64,000 nt of DNA from Sandaracinaceae bacterium (lineage in GTDB: Bacteria > Myxococcota_A > Polyangia > Polyangiales > Houyiibacteriaceae), in assembly GCA_020633075.1 (NCBI GenBank), contig JACKEI010000002.1, forward strand, positions 496,001 to 560,000. The letters are read 5' to 3'. Both the position numbers and the translations under genes were made by a program. Below the pieces are notes generated by a model. The model ran no database searches. It was not told the DNA's origin and saw only the letters and a list, made by a program, of their open reading frames with translations. Below, piece after piece: positions 46,084-54,652 of the stretch. Position 1 is the stretch's first letter. The number at the start of each line of letters is the position of its first letter.

Positions 46084-49000
46084 TCAGGGGAGCGTGATGC
46101 CCAGGTCGCGGGCGGCGCGCTCCACGGCCTGGCGCGGGTCTCGCAGCGCACGTGAGGCGGCGTGCGTGCGCGCCAGGACGGCGCGCGCGCGCTCGGTGTT
46201 TCCGGCTTGTATCAGGAGGCGTGCGAGCGCGGCGGCGCTGTCTCCGTCGCGTGGGTCGTAGCGCAGGGCGTGCACGAAGTGCCGCATCGCGAGGCCGTAG
46301 TTGAGACCCTCGTTGGCGCTCTGGGCCAGCCCGCGCTCGTAGGCCGCCGTCCGCATGCGCGCCGCGACCAGGGCCTCGTGCAGCTCCCGCAGCCGGCGCT
46401 CGGGTTCGTGGCTGCTCTCGGCGCAGGCGAGCGCGCGGAAGGCCGCCTCGGGGTCGTCCAGGGCCTCCTCGTCGGCCTCGACGGCGATCAAGAGCGACGC
46501 GCACCCTCCCTCGGCGAACGCGCGGGCGGCGCTCTCGAGGGCGTCGTCTTCGCTGGCGTGCAGCTGCTCTGCGGCGCGCAGGGGGGCCGCGCACAGGGGC
46601 CGCTCCCCCACGGCCAGACAGGCGGAGAGCGCGTGCCCGGCGTTGTAGGGCAGCGTCTGGCGGGCGCTCACGTGGGCGAGCAGGTCGCGGTCGTAGCCCT
46701 CCACGTGGCGCAGGTAGTCCAGGCGGTCCGCCGCGTCGCGGTTCTGGCTGCCCGCGTAGTCGCGTATGGCCGCGCTCAGGTCACCCCGGAGCTCCGCCAG
46801 CGTGCCCTGCACCATGAGCAAGTCGGAGCTGTCCAGGTGGGTGGCCTGGAGCGAGCCTTCCAGGCGGGTGAGCGCGCGCCGCCGCACGCGCACCTCTTCG
46901 GCCCGGAAGAGGAAGGCGTCGGGGACCAGCTCGTGAGGGAGCGCGGCGAGCGACTCCGTGCCGAGCCAGGGCACGCCCACCAGCGCTTGGTCCAGCTCCA
47001 GCTCGTCCAGGTCCGAGTAGAACTCGAGGCGGGCGAGCGCGAACTCGAGCGTGGGTCGGTCGTCGTGGATGACAGGGGCGCCGGCCGCGAAGCGCCGTGC
47101 GCCGGCGGTGTCCAGCTCCACCACGCTCACCAGCTCGACCAGCGTGCCCAGCTCCACCGCCTCGAGCGTGCGCCGGAGCGGCAGGTTGGCGTCCAGACGG
47201 TCGATGGTGGTCTGCGAGAAGGCGATGGGCGCGTCCCCGGCCACAATGATGAAGCTCGAGTCTTCGGCCACGTAGCACTGCACGTGCTCGAACACCGCGA
47301 GCAAGGTGGCGACGACGCTGCGCAGGCTGGGGATGTCCATGCGGAAGAGGTTGACCCACTGCACCAGCACGCCGCCCGGGCGCAGGCTGTGCTGCACCTC
47401 GCGGAAGAACTCCTCCGTGTAGAGCGCGCTCGAGCCGGCCAGCCACGGGTGGCTGGGCTGCGACACCACCGCGTCGAACGTCGCCGCCGGGGCCAGCAGC
47501 AGCTGGGCGCGGGCGTCGTCGAAGGTGAGGTGCGTGCGCTCGCCGTCGTCCAGGGGGAACGGCTTGCTCAGCGTGCTGTGCATCAGGCGCGCGGCGTCGA
47601 TGACCGCCTCTTCCAGCTCCACGACGTCCACGCGCGTGAAGGGCCCCTTCAGCAGCATGGTGGTGGTGTGTCCGCCACCAAAGCCGATGGCCATGGCCCG
47701 CTCCGGGGTGGCCGCCAGCAGGGACGGCAGGGCGCCCAGCAGCGCCAGCTCGCGACCGAAGCCCGGCTCTCCCGGAGAGAAGCCGGACTCGGGCCGACCG
47801 TCGTTGAAGAGGCGGTAGCTGGTTCCGTCGCGCGACAGCAGCGTGACCGTGGTGTTGCGTCCCTCCCGCAGGAAGCGGACCGTGTCGTTGCAGTACCCTT
47901 CGATGCAGGTGGAGCTTCCGCCGCACTCGCCATCGGGCGGGCAGGGGTCCTCTTCCTCCGGGCCGCGGATGACGGTGGCGTTGGCGTCGTGCCAGGCGTC
48001 CAGCAACCAGGCCAGCCGCAGCGAGGGCGCCACCTTGGTGATGCACACCAGCGCCAGCAGCGGCACGAGGGCCCCGATCAGGCGCCGGGCCGGGCGTGTG
48101 CCTGCGAATGTGCCCGCCAGCGCCGCGAGGGTGCAGTGCAGCGCGATGACGCCGTAGAGCGCGCGTTGGACGCCCATGGCCGGCACGAGCACGAAGCCGG
48201 CCAGCAGCGACCCCAGCAGCCCGCCCAGCGTGTTGAACGCGAGGATGCGGCCCGCGTGACGTGCGGCGTGGGCCTCGTCGTCGCGCACCATGTGCCACGC
48301 CAGCGGGATGCTGGTGCCCAGCACCAGCGCGAGCGGCAGCAGCAGCACCGACGAGACCACCATCAAGACGCTGGCTTCGTGCGGAATGGTGGAGGGGGAG
48401 CCCTGCAGCAGCACGATCAGGCGCGGGAGCTGCGGGACCGCGCCGATGGCGAAGGCCGTGAGCAGGGCCAGCAGGAGCTGACACGCGCCGAACACGCGCA
48501 GCGGTGAGCGGCCGCCCTTGAGCAGCCTGTCCGCCAGCAGCGCGCCCACGCCGATGCCCAGCAGGTAGTTCACCAGCATGGCCGCGAAGGCCTGTGTGGT
48601 GCCCTGCACGATGGTGCGCAGCACGCGCGTCCAGAGCACCTCGCTGGCCAGAGAGGCGAGCCCGGCGCCGGCTGCGAGGGACGCCGAGAGCGCGGCGCGC
48701 GCGCCCAGCGAGAGCGAGGCGGACCCGTCGTTCGGCGGGCTGACCCGCGCGGGCCGAGGCGGCTCGACGCCCTGCGACCCCTCTTGGCCGACCGCCGCGA
48801 GGGCCTCCGCGCGCCCTCGGGTCCCTGTGCGCGCGCTCACGCGCTGCGTGACCACCACGATGACGGCCGCGAGCACGCTGGCCAGGGCGGCGCACAGCAG
48901 CGAGCGCTGGGCGCCCTGCACGGGCAGCAGGTAGAAGCCGCTCACCCCTGCGCCGAACACCGCCCCCAGCGTGTTGGTGGCGTACAGCCAGGTGGCCTCT

Positions 49001-49488
49001 TGGCCCCAGCCGAGGTCTTTCGTGCCGGCCGCGGCCGAGCGCGCCGCGCCCCACTCGCTGGTGGCGCGCACCAAGATGGGCAGCGTGGCGCCCATGGCGA
49101 TGGTGGGTGGCAGGAGCACCGGCAGACACAGCACGAAGCGCACCACCGTGAGCGTGGCGAAGGTGCGCCCGGCGCCCAGCGCGGCGTACGCGCGGTGAAG
49201 CTCCGGTAGCGCCACCAGCGAGCCCAGCGCCCACACCGCGATGCCCAGCTCCAAGGCCGCGTAGGCCATGGCTGGCGAGCGCACGCGCTGCGCCCAGCGG
49301 CCTCCCACGGCGGAGCCCACACCCATGCCCAGGAAGAAGCAGGCCAGCACCGTCGCGATGGCCAGGTCCCCCACGCCGAAGACGCGGTGCAGCATGCGGC
49401 CCCAGACGGACTGGTACACCAGCGCGGCGGCGCCAGAGCACAAGAGGGCGGGGTAGAGGGCAAGACGAACGCTCACGGGACCGGGCAC
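46084..49488 (-). CDS. Fused MFS-like transporter / spermidine synthase-like protein with TPR-like C-terminus
   Basis: A 1134-residue protein. Residues 1-530 hold 13 to 14 membrane helices in the pattern of the MFS/spermidine-synthase fusion family (PPTIAMGATLPILV, then LLLPLALVLGTSIPLAWH). Residues about 560-850 look like a spermidine-synthase-type methyltransferase fold: AIGFGGGHTTTMLL (about residue 600), VDVVELEEAVIDAARL and FDAVVSQPSHPWLAGSSALYTEEFF. The last 280 residues are alpha-helical repeats resembling TPRs. The GTG at 49488 is chosen as first start; GTG 49476 is an alternative. Polyamine making has not been shown for such fusions; the substrate is unknown. It is divergent from trmB. 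Confidence 0.8.
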   Translation of the reverse strand: MPGPVSVRLALYPALLCSGAAALVYQSVWGRMLHRVFGVGDLAIATVLACFFLGMGVGSAVGGRWAQRVRSPAMAYAALELGIAVWALGSLVALPELHRAYAALGAGRTFATLTVVRFVLCLPVLLPPTIAMGATLPILVRATSEWGAARSAAAGTKDLGWGQEATWLYATNTLGAVFGAGVSGFYLLPVQGAQRSLLCAALASVLAAVIVVVTQRVSARTGTRGRAEALAAVGQEGSQGVEPPRPARVSPPNDGSASLSLGARAALSASLAAGAGLASLASEVLWTRVLRTIVQGTTQAFAAMLVNYLLGIGVGALLADRLLKGGRSPLRVFGACQLLLALLTAFAIGAVPQLPRLIVLLQGSPSTIPHEASVLMVVSSVLLLPLALVLGTSIPLAWHMVRDDEAHAARHAGRILAFNTLGGLLGSLLAGFVLVPAMGVQRALYGVIALHCTLAALAGTFAGTRPARRLIGALVPLLALVCITKVAPSLRLAWLLDAWHDANATVIRGPEEEDPCPPDGECGGSSTCIEGYCNDTVRFLREGRNTTVTLLSRDGTSYRLFNDGRPESGFSPGEPGFGRELALLGALPSLLAATPERAMAIGFGGGHTTTMLLKGPFTRVDVVELEEAVIDAARLMHSTLSKPFPLDDGERTHLTFDDARAQLLLAPAATFDAVVSQPSHPWLAGSSALYTEEFFREVQHSLRPGGVLVQWVNLFRMDIPSLRSVVATLLAVFEHVQCYVAEDSSFIIVAGDAPIAFSQTTIDRLDANLPLRRTLEAVELGTLVELVSVVELDTAGARRFAAGAPVIHDDRPTLEFALARLEFYSDLDELELDQALVGVPWLGTESLAALPHELVPDAFLFRAEEVRVRRRALTRLEGSLQATHLDSSDLLMVQGTLAELRGDLSAAIRDYAGSQNRDAADRLDYLRHVEGYDRDLLAHVSARQTLPYNAGHALSACLAVGERPLCAAPLRAAEQLHASEDDALESAARAFAEGGCASLLIAVEADEEALDDPEAAFRALACAESSHEPERRLRELHEALVAARMRTAAYERGLAQSANEGLNYGLAMRHFVHALRYDPRDGDSAAALARLLIQAGNTERARAVLARTHAASRALRDPRQAVERAARDLGITLP

Positions 49489-49575
49489 GATGGCTGCCCG
49501 CGCACGCCCCTGTCAAACCTCGCGAGCACGCGCCCGAGTAGGCGCCACGTGGCGCAGCTGCTACGACGCGCTCCG

Positions 49576-50211
49576 ATGAGCACCCCGCCGCCCCGCCGCT
49601 ACGACGACATCGCCCCCCGCGCCCCCGAGGGGGAGTTCGCGCTCGCCTCCGTGCTGCCGGGCGCGGGCCCCCTCGAGCTGGACATCGGCTTCGGCCGCGG
49701 GGCCAGCGTCTACGAGCGCGCCACCCTCGCGCCCGGCTCGCGCATCCTGGCCTTCGAGATCAAGTCCAAGTGGGCGTTCAAGGTGGCCGAGCGCTGTGAG
49801 CAGCGGGGCTACACGCATGTGAGGGTGCTGTGTGGGGACGTGCGCGAGATCCTCGAGCGCACCACCGACCACGCCGTGGTGCAGCAGGTGTCGGTGCACT
49901 TCCCCGACCCTTGGTGGAAGCGGCGGCACACCAAGCGGCGCGTGGTGGGCGACGAGCTGCTGGACGCCCTCGCGCGCCTGATGGTCGACGGTGGGGACTT
50001 CTTCGTGCAGACCGACGTGCCGGACCGCGCCGAGATCTACGTGGACACCCTGCGGCGCCACCCGGACTTCGAGCTGGTGGGGGAGGACGGACGCATCGAT
50101 GAGAACCCCTTCGGCGCCCGCTCCAACCGCGAGCTGCGTGCGGTCGAGGACGGGCTGCCCATCTATCGGGTGCTGGCCAAGCGCGTCGCGCGCGCGCTCA
50201 CTCCCGGCTAG
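49576..50211 (+). CDS. trmB: tRNA (guanosine(46)-N7)-methyltransferase
   Basis: A 211-residue S-adenosylmethionine-dependent methyltransferase. The cofactor motif LELDIGFGRGASVYERA, then LAFEIKSKWAFKVAERC and the diagnostic HFPDPWWKRRHTKRRVV (about residue 115) define TrmB, which makes m7G46 in the variable loop of tRNA. The start at 49576 gives MSTPPPRRYDDIAPR; the longest frame adds 63 residues. The gene overlaps tail to tail the deacetylase gene by 14 bases (50198-50211), so both transcripts share a convergent end and each stop codon lies inside the other gene. Confidence 0.95.
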   Translation: MSTPPPRRYDDIAPRAPEGEFALASVLPGAGPLELDIGFGRGASVYERATLAPGSRILAFEIKSKWAFKVAERCEQRGYTHVRVLCGDVREILERTTDHAVVQQVSVHFPDPWWKRRHTKRRVVGDELLDALARLMVDGGDFFVQTDVPDRAEIYVDTLRRHPDFELVGEDGRIDENPFGARSNRELRAVEDGLPIYRVLAKRVARALTPG

Positions 50212-51268
50212 CCACCGCGCCGCAGCGCAGGCGGGTCTCTTCGCGCAGCACCGACTGCCGCGCCTCGAGCCACGCGGGGTCCAGCTGCGTGGGCGGCGTC
50301 ACCGTCTCCGGGCTCGTGTCGCCTCGGTAGCGGAAGAAGACGCTCGGGTCGTCGGCGAAGTCGTAGAGCTCTTGCCCGCTCGCGGCCAGCTCGCAGTTGC
50401 GCTGGCGCAGGCCCGCGAGGATGCGCGGCAGCCCCTCCACCGTCCAGCTGTGGGTGTCGTGCATGAGCACGATGCCCCCGTACTCGCCGTTCTCACGCTC
50501 TTGCCGGTGCAGCACACGCAGGAAGGTGCTGGCCACCTCGTCGGCGCTGCGCACCATGGTGTCGCCGGTGGACAGGTTCCACAGCATGGGCGTGTAGCCC
50601 AGCTCCGCGAGCGTGCGCGCGACGCGCGGCGAGAACGCGCCGTAGGGGGGACGCACCAGGACGGGGCGGCCCCCGGTCGCCTCGAAGATGTACTCCTCGT
50701 TCTTGAGCAGCTCGCTACGGATGCCCTCGTAGTCGAGGTCGGTCAGCTCGGGGTGATGGTAGGTGTGGTTCCCCAGGAAGTGGCCCCGCCGCAGGATCTC
50801 CTTGAGGAGCTCGCGCTGCGCGCGCTCACGCGGGCTGTCGCTGTCGAAGCGCGTGGCGTTCACGAAGAACACCGCCTTGATGCCGTACTCGTCGAGGGTG
50901 TCGAGCACGGTCGGCGTCGTGCGCAGCTCGGGGCCGTCGTCGAAGGTGAGCAGCAGCAGCCGGTGCGGGGTCGCGCCTGTCATCACCATGCCGTCTCGCA
51001 GGTGCTCGCCGAAGGGGTCTGGGGGCGGCGGCGCCACGCCCACGGGCAGGCTCGGAGCCTCCGACGTCGCCGTCGGCGCGCCAGTGGCCGACTCCGGGAG
51101 GCGGGCCGTGCCCGCCGTGCTCGTGAGCATCGCGTGCATGGCCGCCGGCCCCGAGTGCCGGTGCTGAGCGTCGGCGTGTGTCAGGTGCGCGAGCCCGGCT
51201 CCGCTCCCAAGGGCGGTCGCGCAGGCCAGCGCCTGGCTGATTCGACGGACGGCAGAACGCTTCGACAT
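50198..51268 (-). CDS. Polysaccharide deacetylase (NodB homology)
   Basis: A 356-residue exported enzyme. The N-terminal 30 residues contain a hydrophobic signal segment (ALACATALGSGAGLAHL). The NodB domain shows TFDDGP with its catalytic Asp pair (about residue 110), the metal ligands HTYHH, RPPYGAFS and LMHDTHSWTVEGLP. It would remove N-acetyl groups from chitin-type or peptidoglycan sugars. A central Pro/Ser-rich linker (EAPSLPVGVAPPPPDP) separates the leader from the domain. ATG 51268 is preferred over a GTG three codons upstream. It is convergent with trmB with a 14-base overlap. The anti-sigma gene ends 65 bases upstream on the same strand. Confidence 0.9.
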   Translation of the reverse strand: MSKRSAVRRISQALACATALGSGAGLAHLTHADAQHRHSGPAAMHAMLTSTAGTARLPESATGAPTATSEAPSLPVGVAPPPPDPFGEHLRDGMVMTGATPHRLLLLTFDDGPELRTTPTVLDTLDEYGIKAVFFVNATRFDSDSPRERAQRELLKEILRRGHFLGNHTYHHPELTDLDYEGIRSELLKNEEYIFEATGGRPVLVRPPYGAFSPRVARTLAELGYTPMLWNLSTGDTMVRSADEVASTFLRVLHRQERENGEYGGIVLMHDTHSWTVEGLPRILAGLRQRNCELAASGQELYDFADDPSVFFRYRGDTSPETVTPPTQLDPAWLEARQSVLREETRLRCGAVASRE

Positions 51269-51311
51269 AGCGCCCACGATAAGCGGGTCGCGGCGTTGAT
51301 GTAAAGAAAGC

Positions 51312-51335
51312 GACTACATGTAGGACAACGTAGTC
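51312..51335. repeat. Inverted repeats just before the deacetylase gene
   Basis: CTACATGTAG (51314-51323) is a perfect 10-base palindrome, and GACTAC (51312-51317) with GTAGTC (51330-51335) is a 6-base inverted repeat around it. The last bases form part of the anti-sigma gene end. It could be a regulator site for the deacetylase gene or the hairpin at the end of the anti-sigma transcript. Confidence 0.3.
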
Positions 51336-52938
51336 AGCGGGGCGTGATGGCGAGGCGCATCTGGGTCTGGACCGGCAAGACTCCGCCCGGGCGCGGGAAG
51401 ACCCAGCCGCGCGCCTTGGCCGTCATACAGGCGCGCAGGGGGAGGCTGGCACCGGGACCGGTGAGCTGTACGTCGCTGACGGTGCCCTCGGGGGTGATGG
51501 TCAGGCGGAGCGTGACCTCCTCGAGGGCGTGGGCGGCCATGCGCACGGCGCGGGAGACGCAGAAGTCGAGGTCGCCGCGGTGCTGCCGGACGACGGACGA
51601 GAGCACGCTGGCCGGGAGGTGACCGCGCACCACGCGCGTGGGCACGGGGGCCTCGATGGTGGCGCCTTCGGCCACGGGCTGCGTGTCCATCTCCGTGGCG
51701 CGTCCGCGCGCGTCGAAGAACGTGAGGTGCAGCGACGCGCCTTCACGCACCGTGAGCACGACGTCCGACTGGGCGTCCCAGATGACGCTGTCGGCCTCGA
51801 AGGTGACGAAGGGAGAGCGCTCCGGCGCGGGCACGTGCAGCGCCACGCCACCTTCTGGGCTCCACACGCGTGGCTCGGGAGCGAAGGGCTCACCGCCGGA
51901 GCTCCACACGTCCCCGGGGCCGAGGATGACGATGAGCTCGCTGCCCCGCATGACGGCCACGGAGCCCTCGGCCACGCGGGCCGAGACGGCCCCGTCGTCG
52001 CGACGCGCCACCGAGAAGCGGGTGCCGCGCACCTCGAACGCATAAGGGGGCGCCAGCACGCGGTAGGGGGTGCCCGTGCGGACGCTGGAGCTGAGGGCGC
52101 CGCGCTCCACCGAGAGGACCACGCCGTCCATCCGGGCGCGCTCCACCGTCGCCACGCCGTCTTCGTTGAGCGCGAACGCGGAGCCCTCGCCGACGCTGAA
52201 GTGTGCGCTGTCGTGCTCCCCCGTCTGGCAGCGCTGGCCCTCTTCGACGCGCGCGCCCAGTTGCAGGGGCTCGTCGCCCCGCCGTGGTGTGCCGCTCATG
52301 GCGCGCACGTGCACGTCCACCACAGGCGAGGGCGCTTGCGCGGGCTGCTCCGGGACCGCAGCGGGCTCGGTGTGGGCTAGGGGCACCTCGGGCTGATCCG
52401 CAGGCGCCTGCCCAACACCGAAGAGGCGCGTGGCCAGCGCGAAGCAGGCCGCTGCCGCCAGCGTGGCGGCCAGCGCCCAGCCGTGTTCGTCGCGCTCTCG
52501 CGCGCGGCGCTCGAGCACACGGTCCGCGAGCGCGATGGGGATGGGGGGCGCGGGCGTCAGGCGAATCTCGCTGCTGATGCGCTCGTAGGCGCCGACGGGA
52601 TCCGGCTCGGCCCGTCCCTCGTCGGGCGGCTGGACCGCGGGCTCGCTCGCGTGGGAGTCGCCTCCGACCGAGAGCCTGCCTGTGTGGTCGGGACCCTCAA
52701 CGCTGGCGACGTCGCGCGCGATGGCGGCCGCCAGGCGGTCCCACGCGTCGCTGCCCGTGTGGGCGGGCTGTCGGCGCGCCTCGTCGCTCACCCCGGCGTA
52801 CAGAGACATGGCGCCGAGCGCGCGCGCGCACACGGAGCAGCTGTCCACGTGGGCGCGAATCCGCCGCTGACCCTCCTGGGAGAGCAGCCCTTCATGAAGC
52901 GCGTGCAGCGCGTTCCACTTGGGGAGGTGCGTGGTCAT
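51334..52938 (-). CDS. Anti-sigma/FecR-domain protein with AgmX-type C-terminus
   Basis: A 534-residue single-pass membrane protein. Residues 1-45 hold a zinc-binding anti-sigma domain: His30, Cys34 and Cys37 in HVDSCSVC (HxxxCxxC). A cytoplasmic linker leads to a membrane helix (ALAATLAAAACFALATRLF, about 152-175). A FecR-like beta domain follows (PYAFEVRGTRFSVARRDDGAVSARVAEGSVAV), and a C-terminal domain with LDFCVSRAV, VTLRLTITPEGTVSDVQL and CMTAKARGWVFPRP, as in AgmX/PglI and TonB-like proteins. It overlaps the ECF sigma gene by 4 bases (ATGA), so it is surely the cognate partner. It could sense an envelope signal outside and hold the sigma factor inside. Confidence 0.85.
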   Translation of the reverse strand: MTTHLPKWNALHALHEGLLSQEGQRRIRAHVDSCSVCARALGAMSLYAGVSDEARRQPAHTGSDAWDRLAAAIARDVASVEGPDHTGRLSVGGDSHASEPAVQPPDEGRAEPDPVGAYERISSEIRLTPAPPIPIALADRVLERRARERDEHGWALAATLAAAACFALATRLFGVGQAPADQPEVPLAHTEPAAVPEQPAQAPSPVVDVHVRAMSGTPRRGDEPLQLGARVEEGQRCQTGEHDSAHFSVGEGSAFALNEDGVATVERARMDGVVLSVERGALSSSVRTGTPYRVLAPPYAFEVRGTRFSVARRDDGAVSARVAEGSVAVMRGSELIVILGPGDVWSSGGEPFAPEPRVWSPEGGVALHVPAPERSPFVTFEADSVIWDAQSDVVLTVREGASLHLTFFDARGRATEMDTQPVAEGATIEAPVPTRVVRGHLPASVLSSVVRQHRGDLDFCVSRAVRMAAHALEEVTLRLTITPEGTVSDVQLTGPGASLPLRACMTAKARGWVFPRPGGVLPVQTQMRLAITPR

Positions 52939-53636
52939 CGCGGGTCCTCCTTGTCGCCGTCTGCGGGCTGGCCGCCGCGCAGGGCCCCGCCCAGCTCCTG
53001 GGCGAGCGAGGCCAGGGTCGGCTCCTCCGCGAACATCGCGTACAGGTCGCGCCGCGCGTAGAACAGGCGCGTGCGCACCGTCATGATGGGGGCCTCCACC
53101 ACCTCCGCGATCTCCGCGGCGGGCATGCCCTCCAGGTCGTGCAGCACCAGCACCATGCGCTTCTTCTCGGACAGGCGCTCTAGCAGCCGGTACAGCGCCC
53201 GAATCCGGAGCTGCCTGGCGAGCGCGTCGTCGGGGGCCTCCGGTGGCTCCGCGTGGCGCGGCAGCTCGGGCACCTCCACGTCCACCACGCGCGGGCGCGA
53301 GGCTCGCTTGCGCAGGTGCATCTTGGTGATGTTCGCCGTGAGTCGGTACAGCCAGGTGGTGAAGCGCGCCTCGCCGCGGAAGCGCGGCAGGCTGCGGTGG
53401 ACGTGGAGGAAGACGTCCTGCACCACGTCGTCCACCTCCGAGCTGTGCCCCAGGAAGCGAAACACGATGGAGGCCACGCGGTCTTTGTGTAGCGCGAAGA
53501 TCTCACGAAAGGCTGCGGCGTCGCCCTCCTGCGCGCGCTGAATCAGCGGGTCTACCCCGGTGACCCGCTCCACGCGGCCGAGCTCCACCGCGGGGATGGA
53601 CGGCGCGAGCTCGGGGTAGGTGGGAGTGATGCGCAT
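52935..53636 (-). CDS. RNA polymerase ECF-type sigma factor
   Basis: A 233-residue ECF sigma factor. Region 2 contains FRFLGHSSEVDDVVQDVFLHVHRSL and ARFTTWLYRLTANITKMHLRKR, used to bind core polymerase and open the -10 element. Region 4 contains LSEKKRMVLVLHDLEGMPAAEIAEV and a recognition helix MTVRTRLFYARRDL for the -35 element. A Pro/Glu-rich linker joins them. A 40-residue N-terminal extension precedes region 2. It is the first gene of a two-gene operon, ending with a 4-base overlap (ATGA) into the anti-sigma/FecR gene. It probably activates its own operon and envelope genes. Confidence 0.93.
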   Translation of the reverse strand: MRITPTYPELAPSIPAVELGRVERVTGVDPLIQRAQEGDAAAFREIFALHKDRVASIVFRFLGHSSEVDDVVQDVFLHVHRSLPRFRGEARFTTWLYRLTANITKMHLRKRASRPRVVDVEVPELPRHAEPPEAPDDALARQLRIRALYRLLERLSEKKRMVLVLHDLEGMPAAEIAEVVEAPIMTVRTRLFYARRDLYAMFAEEPTLASLAQELGGALRGGQPADGDKEDPR

Positions 53637-53739
53637 ACGTCAGGTGCCCCTTGGTTGCCGTACAGGGTGCCGGAATTCACGGGGGAAGGAAAAGGGGGCC
53701 GGCCGGGCGGTGTGGAGAGCGCGGCGCGCACAACGAAGA

Positions 53740-53770
53740 AGCCCCGAAGCACACGTGGCGCTCCGGGGCT
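53740..53770 (-). terminator. Intrinsic terminator of the 48-residue gene
   Basis: On the minus strand a 7-base stem (AGCCCCG / CGGGGCT) with a 17-base loop is followed by TCTTCGTTG. It lies 21 bases after the stop of the small basic-protein gene (53791). Confidence 0.6.
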
Positions 53771-53790
53771 GCGTCGGCGCGCAGGCAGCC

Positions 53791-53937
53791 CTACTTCTTC
53801 CCCTTGGCGGCAGGCGCCGCGGTGGCCTGCTTGGCCTGGCTGGCCTGCTTGGCCTGGGCCTTGTTGGCCGACTGCTGCTGCGTCGCTTGCTTCTGGTTGT
53901 CGTTGCGCTGCTTGGACTTTGGCGACTTGTCACCCAT
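53791..53937 (-). CDS. Small basic Lys/Gln/Ala-rich protein, 48 residues
   Basis: The frame encodes MGDKSPKSKQRNDNQKQATQ, then QQSANKAQAKQASQAKQA and a tail ending AAKGKK. The protein is highly basic and low in hydrophobic residues, with KQA/AKQ repetition that could form a helix; no membrane or signal segment is present. Support for a gene: CGGAGG about 9 bases before the ATG, a stop closely followed by an intrinsic terminator, and a strand and spacing that fit between two other units. It could bind nucleic acid or be disordered; there is no known family I can name. It is divergent from the lipoprotein gene at 54132. Confidence 0.72.
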   Translation of the reverse strand: MGDKSPKSKQRNDNQKQATQQQSANKAQAKQASQAKQATAAPAAKGKK

Positions 53938-54131
53938 GGAGACCTCCGTGAGATGGCACGCGCCATCGGGGTCAGGGTCTCAGGTCCTGAGGAATGCACA
54001 AGTGCGGCGTGGGGTGGGATCCTTCGAATCCACCGCAGCGGCCGGCGGCAGAATCGCCCGTGCCGGTCGGGACGAGACTGTCTACGCTAGGCTATCCAAC
54101 CACTGAGCCGCGACGGCTCGAGGACAAGAAC

Positions 54132-54593
54132 ATGTCTCAGCGCATCCTGACACTCTCGATGATCACTCTCCTTCTCGCGGGCTGCGGCGGCGGCGCCAGC
54201 AGCGCCACCAGCGGAACCACTCCGGGCACTGCTGACGGGGCCGCCTACATGGGCCTCTACCGTGGTGACTGGGGCGCCATGGTCCTGCGGCAGGTCGGCG
54301 ACGAAGTATGGGGTTCCTACGACCATGACGGTGGTGCGGTGCGTGGCACCCTCTCCGGGGACGTGTTCAGTGGCCGCTGGTGTGAGGACCCGACGCGCAC
54401 AGACGACTCGGACAGCGGCTACGTGCGCTTCATCTTCACCACGCATCCAGACGGGAGCATCACGATCGATGGATCCTGGTCGTACGGGAGCGCGGCGCCT
54501 GACCACGACGACTGGGACCTGGCGCACCAGCCCGGGGAGCGCGACCCCGCGCTAGAAGAGTGGTTCACCGACCCATCACACTTCTGTCCGTAG
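54132..54593 (+). CDS. Small lipoprotein of unknown function
   Basis: A 153-residue lipoprotein: leader MSQRILTLSMITLLLAGC with lipobox LLAGC, a Gly/Ser/Thr spacer, and a compact beta-rich domain (YMGLYRGDWGAMVLRQVGDEVWGSYDHDGGAVRGTLSG, then DVFSGRWCED). The pattern of W/G/Y-containing strands with a GTLSGDVFSGRW repeat resembles small secreted ligand-binding beta barrels, but I cannot name a family. It has two further cysteines (RWCEDP, HFCP) that may form a disulfide. The ATG has GAGGA upstream. It stands alone and is convergent with the amino-acid permease gene. Confidence 0.75.
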   Translation: MSQRILTLSMITLLLAGCGGGASSATSGTTPGTADGAAYMGLYRGDWGAMVLRQVGDEVWGSYDHDGGAVRGTLSGDVFSGRWCEDPTRTDDSDSGYVRFIFTTHPDGSITIDGSWSYGSAAPDHDDWDLAHQPGERDPALEEWFTDPSHFCP

Positions 54594-54652
54594 TCGGCGC
54601 CGGTGCAGGCGGCCGGGCGCCCCCCGACGCAGGATGGTTATCGCGCCGGCCG

